A DNA stretch of 64,000 nucleotides from Pontibacter roseus DSM 17521 (GTDB lineage Bacteria > Bacteroidota > Bacteroidia > Cytophagales > Hymenobacteraceae), in contig NZ_KB890768.1 of NCBI RefSeq assembly GCF_000373265.1, positions 174,206 through 238,205 of the forward strand. The letters run 5' to 3'. The notes under the pieces were generated by a model. The model was given only the letters and a program-made list of their open reading frames with translations. It was not told where the DNA came from and did not search any database. Every line of letters begins with the position of its first letter. Positions within the stretch are counted from its first letter, which is position 1. Shown here piece after piece: positions 17,432 through 24,726 of the stretch. The position numbers and the translations under genes are program-made.

Positions 17432-18772
17432 ATGCTACAGAAAGTTTCCGGTTTTATCCAATCACACCAACTCTGCCAACCCGAAAGCAGAATTCTGGCG
17501 GCCGTCAGCGGCGGCATCGACTCGGCTGTGCTCTGCGAGGTGCTGCACAAGCTGAAGTATACCTTCGCTATAGCGCACTGCAACTTCGGGCTGCGGGCCG
17601 AGGACGCGGAGGCTGACCAACTCTTCGCCAAAAAGCTGGCCAAAAAGTACGAGGTGCCGTTCTTCACCGAAAATTTTGACACACGGGCCTTCGCCGCACA
17701 AGAGAAACTTTCGATTCAGATGGCCGCCCGCACCCTCCGCTATACCTGGTTTGAGCAAGTGCGCCAGCAGGAAGGGTATGACTACATCGCCACCGCCCAC
17801 CATAGCAACGACCTGACAGAGACCATATTGCTTCACCTGACCAAGGGCACAGGTATAGCCGGCCTGCATGGCATACCTGCCAAGAACGGCCATATCATCC
17901 GCCCCATGCTCCCAGTCACCAAAGACGATATTTTCGATTTCGTAACCGAGCAACGACTCATCTGGCGCGAGGACACCTCCAACGAGACGACCAAGTATCA
18001 GCGCAACAAAATCCGCCACGAGGTGATTCCGGTGCTCAAGGAAATCAACCCGAACCTGGAGGAGACCATGCAGCACACCGCCGAGCGGGTGAGCCAGGCC
18101 GAGGCCATCGTGGCGGCCTACATCGATAACCTACGCCAGCAAAGTATAAAGGAAGCGGAGGATGCCATATACCTGGCGCTAGAGCCGCTGCGCCAGGCCA
18201 CGGGTCTGCCGGTGGTGCTGCACGAACTGCTGCGCCCCTTCAACTTCAGCTATACCGTGGTACTGGAGTTGGTGGAGGCGCTGGAAGGTATAGCTGGCAA
18301 GCAGTTCGACTCGCCTAGCCATACATTGGTGAAGGACCGCGACCAGCTGGTGATTACGCCCCGCAACCTGAGCCGCTTCGGGAGTTTGACCATAGCCGAA
18401 GGACAGACGGAGGTGAGCGAGGAGCACGTATACCTGAGCCTGCGCTACGTACCGGCTGACCAGTACAAGCTCAACGCCAAACCCCATGTGGCCGCCCTGG
18501 ATGCTGGTCTGCTCAAGTTCCCGCTTCGCCTGCGCCCCTGGCAGGAAGGTGACTGGTTTGTGCCGCTGGGCATGAACGGCAAAAAGAAAATCAGCGATTT
18601 CCTGATAGACAAGAAGGTGCCGGCCAACCTTAAGGCCAAAACACTGGTATTGGTATCAGACCAGTCCATCGCCTGGATTGTGGGCCAGCGGCTCGACAAC
18701 CGTTTCAAGGTGACGGAGAAGACGGAGCAGGTGCTGGAGATTACGCTGCAGCCTAGGCCTATGGCTTCCTGA
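17432..18772 (+). CDS. tilS: tRNA(Ile)-lysidine synthetase
   Basis: TilS converts C34 of tRNA-Ile(CAU) to lysidine, so that the tRNA reads AUA and is charged with isoleucine. The 446-residue protein has the PP-loop S26GGIDS31, the N-terminal adenylation core (IAHCNFGLR, ATAHHSNDLTETILLHL, GTGIAGLHGIP), the R-N-K-I-R-H element and a C-terminal TilS domain (RLRPWQEGDWFVPLGMNG, KKISDFLIDKKVP). AUA codons are rare in the window except inside GGTATA words, which makes this gene's activity relevant to them. The gene contains six copies of that word. It is divergent from the OstA-like gene. Confidence 0.96.
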   Translation: MLQKVSGFIQSHQLCQPESRILAAVSGGIDSAVLCEVLHKLKYTFAIAHCNFGLRAEDAEADQLFAKKLAKKYEVPFFTENFDTRAFAAQEKLSIQMAARTLRYTWFEQVRQQEGYDYIATAHHSNDLTETILLHLTKGTGIAGLHGIPAKNGHIIRPMLPVTKDDIFDFVTEQRLIWREDTSNETTKYQRNKIRHEVIPVLKEINPNLEETMQHTAERVSQAEAIVAAYIDNLRQQSIKEAEDAIYLALEPLRQATGLPVVLHELLRPFNFSYTVVLELVEALEGIAGKQFDSPSHTLVKDRDQLVITPRNLSRFGSLTIAEGQTEVSEEHVYLSLRYVPADQYKLNAKPHVAALDAGLLKFPLRLRPWQEGDWFVPLGMNGKKKISDFLIDKKVPANLKAKTLVLVSDQSIAWIVGQRLDNRFKVTEKTEQVLEITLQPRPMAS

Positions 18773-18928
18773 CAAAGGAATCTGTTACAAAGTACTACAC
18801 AGCACAGGAAAAATCTTTTGTCCTTTTTCAAATAGTCTTTTGTCCTAAACCAACGGTTTTCACAACAGATTTTTCTACTTTTACGGATGTGAATTGAATC
18901 TCAAACCATAATTAAAGTATATCCTATA

Positions 18929-19870
18929 ATGAAAGTAACTGTAGTTGGAGCAGGTAACGTGGGTGCGACATGCGCCGATGTGCTGGCTTACCGCGAAATC
19001 GCGAACGAAGTAGTTTTAGTGGATATTAAAGAAGGTTTTGCTGAGGGCAAAGCGCTTGATATCTGGCAGAAGGCCCCCATCAACCTGTACGACACGCGCA
19101 CTGTCGGCGTAACGAACGACTACACCAGAACAGCTGATTCTGATGTGGTGGTGATTACTTCTGGACTGCCACGCAAGCCAGGCATGACGCGCGATGACCT
19201 TATCTCTACCAACGCCGGTATAGTGCAGTCGGTGACGGAAAACATCGTGAAGCACTCGCCTAATGCCATCATCATCGTGGTTTCTAACCCACTTGACGTG
19301 ATGACTTACGCAGCGCACATCACTTCCAAACTGCCACGCACCCGCGTAATGGGTATGGCCGGTATTCTGGACACTGCCCGCTACAGAGCGTTCCTGGCTG
19401 AGGCCCTGAACGTGTCTCCAAAAGACATACAGGCAGTATTGATGGGTGGACACGGCGACACCATGGTTCCACTTCCACGCTACACCACAGTAGGCGGTAT
19501 ACCTGTAACTGAGCTGATTGACGAAGAAACGTTGAACGCTATTGTAGACCGCACCAAGAACGGTGGTGGTGAACTGGTGAAACTGATGGGTACTTCTGCC
19601 TGGTACGCGCCGGGTTCAGCTGCTGCCCAAATGGTAGAGGCGATTGTGCGCGACCAGCGCCGTGTGTTCCCTGTTTGCGTGAAGCTGGAAGGCGAGTACG
19701 GCATCGATGGCGTATACCTGGGCGTTCCGGTAATCCTGGGCAAGAATGGTATCGAGAAAATCATCGAACTGCAACTGAACGATGATGAGAAGCAACTGCT
19801 GGAGACGTCACGCGGTCACGTGAAAGAGGTAATGGACGCGCTCGATAACATCAACGCTGCCAAAGCTTAA
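18929..19870 (+). CDS. mdh: Malate dehydrogenase
   Basis: This enzyme oxidises malate to oxaloacetate with NAD in the TCA cycle. The 313-residue protein is of the LDH-like MDH type: nucleotide motif VGAGNVGATCA, substrate arginines R82 and R88 in LPRKPGMTRDD (the Arg, not Gln, at the first position favours malate), R151, and the catalytic pair D148 and H175 in GGHGDTM. It follows tilS by 156 bases with an AT-rich leader and is followed at once by CTATACCT and a terminator, so it is probably monocistronic. Confidence 0.96.
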   Translation: MKVTVVGAGNVGATCADVLAYREIANEVVLVDIKEGFAEGKALDIWQKAPINLYDTRTVGVTNDYTRTADSDVVVITSGLPRKPGMTRDDLISTNAGIVQSVTENIVKHSPNAIIIVVSNPLDVMTYAAHITSKLPRTRVMGMAGILDTARYRAFLAEALNVSPKDIQAVLMGGHGDTMVPLPRYTTVGGIPVTELIDEETLNAIVDRTKNGGGELVKLMGTSAWYAPGSAAAQMVEAIVRDQRRVFPVCVKLEGEYGIDGVYLGVPVILGKNGIEKIIELQLNDDEKQLLETSRGHVKEVMDALDNINAAKA

Positions 19871-19898
19871 TCGCTGCTATACCTTACTTATCGATACG

Positions 19899-19932
19899 AA
19901 AAGCGCCGCTTCTGCAAAGGAGTGGCGCTTTT
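19899..19932 (+). terminator. Terminator after mdh
   Basis: AAAAGCGCC pairs with GGCGCTTTT, and the stem is followed by TTTGTTTTG. A CTATACCT word lies between the mdh stop codon and the hairpin. Confidence 0.8.
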
Positions 19933-20023
19933 TTGTTTTGCTTGAATTGGGACTTGCGGGATTGATATGTTTTTCTGCTTGCTTTACCCATCCCTGCCCC
20001 TCCCAGGAGGAGAATTCCTGCAG

Positions 20024-20520
20024 ACGATTGACATCCCCCTGCCCCCTTCGAAGGGGGACTTCCCCTCACTATTGTCATTTCTTAGAGTTTCTGTCATTCC
20101 GACGAAAGGAGAAATCTATTACTCTTCCGGCAGCGAATCCAACGCCAGCGCAGGTGCGGCTTTTTTGAGGGCAACAAGTGAAGGAGCTGAGGTTACACCA
20201 GGTTCACACCGGCCGGCAGCATTCACCGCCTGTTCCCGCTGCGCTCGCACCGGCGGCAGGTAGGGTAACAGATTCCTCCTTCTGTCGGAATGACAAAATG
20301 TGTATGGGAATGACGGGAGAGAACAGATTTGGCAGGTTTAGCAGACATACTTACAACAGCAGCCACGCAGCTAAGACATCACCCAGGTGCACCAATGACG
20401 ATTTTTTGTTCGAGCGTTCAGCGAGTTCAAATCGTCTTGATTCTTTTGCTTACTTTTCTCATCAAGGAGAAAAGTAAGGCCCGCCCGGCCAGGGCAAGCT
20501 ATACAACAACTCAGCGAGCA
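20024..20520 (-). repeat. Interspersed repeat, copy B (inverted relative to copy A)
   Basis: Read on the minus strand this shows the same ordered blocks as 4288-4578 and ends in the identical 33-base segment (20024-20056) with the CTTCGAAG palindrome. It is longer because a MITE-like element (20093-20294) sits between the body and the palindrome. No gene is visible in it; the open frames are short and low in information. The 677-base gap 19871-20547 holds this repeat and the mdh terminator. Confidence 0.8.
20093..20294. mobile_element. MITE-like element with 30-bp terminal inverted repeats
   Basis: Positions 20093-20122 and 20265-20294 are inverted copies matching at 26 of 30 positions, both starting GTCATTCCGAC from the outside. 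The interior of about 140 bases has no coding capacity. GTCATTCCGAC-GAAGGAGGAATCT-type repeats are widespread in Bacteroidetes, as I recall. The element lies within repeat copy B, which has no counterpart to it in copy A. Confidence 0.65.
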
Positions 20521-20547
20521 AACCGCAAGAGCAACTGCTATACCTAC

Positions 20548-21462
20548 TTAATCCTTCTGACTCGCCTGGAACAGCTTCTGCTTTTCTTCTTTGGAAAGGC
20601 TCTCGTAACCGGAACTCGAGATTTTATCCAGGATGCGGTCTATCTCCATTTGGCTTGGCTTTCCGGCATAGCCGGTGTGGTAGGTCGCCGAAGAAGGTGA
20701 GCCATTGCCCACCGTGGCTGTCTGCCTATGCGTCACTTTCAATTTGGGTCTGCGCTTGAACAGGTTCTTGAAGAAATCCATGGTGCTGTGCAAAGGCCGT
20801 CCCATATCGCGGCCCCGTTGCAGCTGCTTGATGAACAGCCAGCCGAACAAGGCGCCGCCTAAGTGAGCGATATTGCCCCCAGCGTTATCGCCTACCGCCC
20901 CGGAGATGGAGAGAATCACCAGAAAGGCAGCGATGTACTTGATGCGTACCGGCCCTATCAGAATCAGGTTGAAGGTATAGTTGGGCAAAAGCGTGGCCGC
21001 CGCCACCACAATGGCTAGCACACTGGCCGATGCGCCTATCATGACGGCATAGGCCGCCCTGTCTGCAAAATAAGGTATCAGGTTGTAACTCAGCATGTAC
21101 AGCAGGCCACCGGCTATACCTCCCAGCACGTACAAGCTCAGCAGCTTCCGCTCGCCCAGGTACTCGCGTATCAGCTGCCCGAACCAGTACAGGTTGAGCA
21201 TGTTGAAGATGATGTGCAGAAAACCCTCGTGAGTGAAGAAGTATGAGACAATCGTCCAGGGGCGGGTGAGGAAAACGAGCGGGTCAGAGGGCAACGCGAT
21301 AAAGCGCATCAGGCCGCTGTATACCCAGCTGCTGCCGGTCAGGTACAGCACCGTGCGCGTCACTATCAACGCCACGAAAACAATGACGTTGATGAGTATG
21401 AGCTGCTTCAGGGTGTTGTTAGGCTGCCGGAAGGAGTCTTTTATGTCTTGGATAATACTCAT
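20548..21462 (-). CDS. Rhomboid family intramembrane serine protease (first of two)
   Basis: This membrane protease cleaves transmembrane segments of other proteins. Counting from MSIIQDIKDS, the Ser nucleophile is S145 in GASAS and the catalytic His is H200 in NIAHLGGALFGW; H83 and N87 (FLHIIFNMLN) form the oxyanion site. Six membrane helices are visible. The C-terminal 80 residues are soluble and polar and end in a small helical segment (MEIDRILDKISSSGYESLSK), seen in other Bacteroidetes rhomboids. The frame is open 10 codons further upstream to 21492, but MSIIQD is the usual family start. It follows the second rhomboid gene by about 140 bases. Confidence 0.9.
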   Translation of the reverse strand: MSIIQDIKDSFRQPNNTLKQLILINVIVFVALIVTRTVLYLTGSSWVYSGLMRFIALPSDPLVFLTRPWTIVSYFFTHEGFLHIIFNMLNLYWFGQLIREYLGERKLLSLYVLGGIAGGLLYMLSYNLIPYFADRAAYAVMIGASASVLAIVVAAATLLPNYTFNLILIGPVRIKYIAAFLVILSISGAVGDNAGGNIAHLGGALFGWLFIKQLQRGRDMGRPLHSTMDFFKNLFKRRPKLKVTHRQTATVGNGSPSSATYHTGYAGKPSQMEIDRILDKISSSGYESLSKEEKQKLFQASQKD

Positions 21463-21600
21463 TGTACTTGTTAGCTGAAGAGGCAGGAACAAAGGTCCAG
21501 GAAGGTTGCTTCCATACAGATGCGTGCTTTTCCGGAAGAACTCTCAGGGAGAGCCCCCTCTGCCTTGGTATCTGAATTACACTGCGATAACTATTACGTA

Positions 21601-22377
21601 TTACGTATCCTGGTAATCGTTGCGTTGCCACATTTTTATAAGTATGTACGCAAACAGCATGCCCCCCAGGTGAGCGAAGTGCGCCACGTTGTCACCGGGC
21701 ACCCGGTTGAAGCCGGCATACAGCTCATAGGCCCCATAGAGCAGCACGAAGTACTTCGCCTTTATAGGTATGGGCAGAAACAGCAGGAAGAGCTCCAGGT
21801 TCGGGAAGAGCATGCCAAAAGCCATCAGGATACCGAACACCGCGCCAGACGCCCCCAGCATCGGGGTGTTGAACACCTGGTTGAACACCTGCCGCACGGC
21901 CCGCTTGCTCTCCGTAATATAGGCCTCGCTGTCCGGGTTGCGCTGGTACTCAATGGCAAACCGCTTCTCATAGCCCCCCGAGTAATGCGACTCCATGAAA
22001 TTGTAGAACCTGCCAGGTGTCGGCTCTTCTATGTACTGGGCAGCATCGGCCTGCAGGTTGTGCAACTCATAAGCCCGTACCCCTGAGTAGAGCAGGCTGG
22101 CCCCTAAGCCGGTTATCAGATAGAAAGCCAGAAAGCGCTGCGGACCCCAGAAGCGCTCCAGCAACGGCCCGAAGATAAACAAGCTGAACATGTTGCTGAA
22201 CAGGTGCGACCAACCGCCGTGCAGGAACATGTGCGTAAACAGCTGTATGGGCTGGAAATTATCTGAAGCGAAGTGGTACAAGGCGAACTGGCGGTAATCG
22301 AACAGATTGCCTTGCAGTATGAACACCACCACGTTGATGATCAGGAGGTTCCTGACCATATGGGTTATATTGAACAT
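21601..22377 (-). CDS. Rhomboid family intramembrane serine protease (second of two)
   Basis: This 258-residue protease has its Ser nucleophile at S177 (GASGAVFG) and His at H236 (HFAHLGGMLFAY), with H58 and N62 (GGWSHLFSNMFSL). Between the second and third catalytic-core helices is an unusually long soluble insertion of about 60 residues (100-165), absent from its neighbour, that may act as a lid or substrate-selecting loop. It is the upstream member of a tandem pair and is separated from mutL by a gap rich in the CTATACCT word. Confidence 0.9.
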   Translation of the reverse strand: MFNITHMVRNLLIINVVVFILQGNLFDYRQFALYHFASDNFQPIQLFTHMFLHGGWSHLFSNMFSLFIFGPLLERFWGPQRFLAFYLITGLGASLLYSGVRAYELHNLQADAAQYIEEPTPGRFYNFMESHYSGGYEKRFAIEYQRNPDSEAYITESKRAVRQVFNQVFNTPMLGASGAVFGILMAFGMLFPNLELFLLFLPIPIKAKYFVLLYGAYELYAGFNRVPGDNVAHFAHLGGMLFAYILIKMWQRNDYQDT

Positions 22378-22417
22378 CTTATCTTCTTTTTATCGAATCG
22401 ATTGCTATACCTGTAGA

Positions 22418-22451
22418 CCATACCTATACCTGGAAACAAATCCAGGTATGG
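22418..22451. repeat. Cluster of overlapping TATACCT / AGGTATGG words that can form alternative hairpins
   Basis: ATACCTGG (22426-22433) pairs with CCAGGTAT (22442-22449). The neighbouring CCATACCT (22418-22425) pairs with AGGTATGG (22444-22451), so the two stems exclude each other. The cluster lies between mutL and the rhomboid gene, just downstream of the mutL stop codon. Confidence 0.55.
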
Positions 22452-22494
22452 CAAAACCACCGATTAAACAATCAACAATTCAACAATTATAATG

Positions 22495-24327
22495 TTACCC
22501 CTTCAGGAACAGCTCATGCAGCTGACCCAGCTCCAGGATGACGAGCGTCTTCTGTCCGCCCGGGGTGTAATTGGGTACTTCGCAGCCAAATAGCTTGTCT
22601 ACGAGCGAGTTCATCTCGAGGTCTGACATGCGGGGCTGCAACTTGGAGGCCAGGCGCTTGGACATCGCCCGGGCCAGGTTCTCCCGTTTATCCAGCTTCA
22701 ACGTAGCCAGGTTGTTTTTGTACTGTTCAATCAGCTCCTCCAGCAGCTCTTTTTCATTGGCTGCCTGCACATCGGCAGGTATAGCATTGAGTATAATCGT
22801 GTTACCTCCAAAATCTTCGAACTGGAAACCCAGCTCCAGAAACTCCGCTGATAACTCCTTCACCAGCGCGGCATCGGCGGTGGAGAGCTCTATGGTCTGG
22901 GGGAAGAGCAGGGCCTGTGAGGTGACCATCTTCTTCTGCAGCGAGGCCATGTACTTTTCATACAGGATGCGCTCCTGCGCCGCCTGCTGGTCAATAATCA
23001 TCACGCCGGACTTCACCTGCACCAACAGGTACTTCTGGTGCACCTGCAGGGTCTTACTGGAGGTGGTAGTGGGCGTGGCGAAGGCATCGTCGAGCAGCCC
23101 CATACCGGATGGCGAGGTAATGCGCTCCTCCTGCTCCGGCTGCCCGTTCCGCAGGGGCTCGTACAGTTGCTCCCATCCGTTGGCGCTCGCCCGCTTGGGA
23201 GAGGCCGGCACTTTAAAGCCGGGGAAGGCACCTTCCCGCTCAAACTCGTTCATGCCCGGCTGCACCCGGATGGGCTGCAGTGGCGCAAAATTCACATCAC
23301 TCTGAAAATCAAGGGATGGCGCTATACTGTGCGTTCCCAGCGACTTTCTCACGGCCGCGTGCACAATGGCGTATACCGTCTTCTCGTCCTCGAATTTGAT
23401 TTCGGTTTTGGTGGGGTGCACGTTGATGTCAATCCGCTCCGGCTCGATGTCGATGAAAAGCACATAGAACGGGTAGCTGTCCTTGGGCAGCAGGCCTTCG
23501 TAGGCCATCATGACGGCATGGTTGAGGTAGCCGCTCTTGATAAAGCGGTTGTTCACGAAAAAGAACTGCTCCCCACGGGTCTTCTTGGCAAACTCAGGCT
23601 TCCCGATGTAGCCGCGAACACTCATGAACGGGGTTTCTTCCTCGCAGCCCGCCATCTGCTCCTTGTGGTTGTTGCCGAACACGCCCACAATGCGTTGGCT
23701 CAGCTTGCCGGCCGGCAGACTGAATATCTCGGTCTCGTTGTGGTGCAGCGTGAAGGCCACTTCCGGATAGGCAAGCGCCACCCGCTGGAACTCGTCGAGG
23801 ATGTGCCGCATCTCCACTGCATTGGTCTTGAGGAAATTGCGGCGGGCGGGCACGTTGAAGAAAAGGTTCTTGACGGCGATGGAGGTACCGGCGGGCACCG
23901 CGGCCGGGGCTTGCGACATCACCGTCGACCCCTCTACCAGCAGCTGCGTTCCTATCTCGGCACCGTGGGGCTTCGTTCTGAGCTCTACCTGGGCTACCGC
24001 CCCGATGGAGGCCATGGCCTCTCCCCTGAACCCCATCGTCCGGATGCGGAACAGGTCCTCCGTGGACTTTATTTTGGAGGTGGCATGGCGCTCAAAGCAC
24101 ATGCGGGCATCTGTCTCAGACATACCTATGCCGTTGTCTACTACCTGCACCAGTTGCTTCCCGGCCTCTTTCACAATCAGCTGCACGCTGGTGGCCCGGG
24201 CGTCAATGGCGTTTTCCAGCAGTTCCTTCACTACAGAAGAAGGCCGCTGCACCACTTCCCCTGCGGCTATCTGGTTGGCTAGGTAATCAGGTAATAAATG
24301 TATAATGTCGGACATCCGCTCAGTCAA
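22495..24327 (-). CDS. mutL: DNA mismatch repair protein MutL
   Basis: MutL links mismatch recognition by MutS to strand removal. The 610-residue protein has the GHKL ATPase motifs: ELLENAIDARATSVQL (motif I), DNGIGM (motif II), FRGEAMASIG and GTSIAVKNLFFNVPARRNF. The C-terminal dimerisation domain has IIDQQAAQERILYEKY around residue 445, where endonuclease-type MutLs have DQHA(x)2E(x)4E. The His is replaced by Gln, and the last Cys-Pro-His-Gly-Arg-Pro element is CEVPNYTPGGQKTLV. The first ATG or the one at 24315 (MSDIIHLLPDYLANQIAAGE) may be the start. Confidence 0.95.
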   Translation of the reverse strand: MTERMSDIIHLLPDYLANQIAAGEVVQRPSSVVKELLENAIDARATSVQLIVKEAGKQLVQVVDNGIGMSETDARMCFERHATSKIKSTEDLFRIRTMGFRGEAMASIGAVAQVELRTKPHGAEIGTQLLVEGSTVMSQAPAAVPAGTSIAVKNLFFNVPARRNFLKTNAVEMRHILDEFQRVALAYPEVAFTLHHNETEIFSLPAGKLSQRIVGVFGNNHKEQMAGCEEETPFMSVRGYIGKPEFAKKTRGEQFFFVNNRFIKSGYLNHAVMMAYEGLLPKDSYPFYVLFIDIEPERIDINVHPTKTEIKFEDEKTVYAIVHAAVRKSLGTHSIAPSLDFQSDVNFAPLQPIRVQPGMNEFEREGAFPGFKVPASPKRASANGWEQLYEPLRNGQPEQEERITSPSGMGLLDDAFATPTTTSSKTLQVHQKYLLVQVKSGVMIIDQQAAQERILYEKYMASLQKKMVTSQALLFPQTIELSTADAALVKELSAEFLELGFQFEDFGGNTIILNAIPADVQAANEKELLEELIEQYKNNLATLKLDKRENLARAMSKRLASKLQPRMSDLEMNSLVDKLFGCEVPNYTPGGQKTLVILELGQLHELFLKG

Positions 24328-24726
24328 AGTCTATTTTTCGGTTTTCACCTCAAAAACCAGCGTCAGGTAAATGCGGCCAGGTTTTTGAATACACTATTTT
24401 TGTAAAAACAGAACTTATTAAGAATTAAATTTATTACTAATTTACAGACCGGTAGTGAAAAGGGGCCGAAAATCGGGAAAAGATTGCAACGCCACTCTCC
24501 CGAATTATGCCGACACAGCGTGTATTCATCACAGACTGCGAGGCGTCACGAATGGGAAAAGGCACTTGCCGTGCCACCTGCCGGACGAGGCGGACTAAAG
24601 TCTTCCACCATCTTATTTAGGTCTGCCGAGGGCCTGCTAATGAGAATTAAATCTCAGTTTTAGAAGCACCTTCTGCAAAATTAGGCTTAATTTCGACTTG
24701 TTCCAATATAATAATACCAGTACAGG
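24328..24726. other. 399-bp divergent intergenic region
   Basis: This separates mutL (minus) and the GH3 fusion gene (plus). I see no gene or clear structure. It is AT-rich near both ends, as expected for two promoters, with a more GC-rich middle. A TATTTTTG at about 24391 resembles a Bacteroidetes -7 box but lacks a correctly spaced TTG. Confidence 0.4.

Noticed and set aside
18854..18883. Consensus promoter ahead of mdh
   Set aside because: TACTTTTA resembles the -7 box, but the -33 TTG is not at the right distance.
23038..24282. A 414-codon plus-strand open frame opposite mutL
   Set aside because: It is the complement of a clear mutL with all ATPase motifs. Its His/Leu/Gly-rich content is typical of antisense frames in GC-rich genes.
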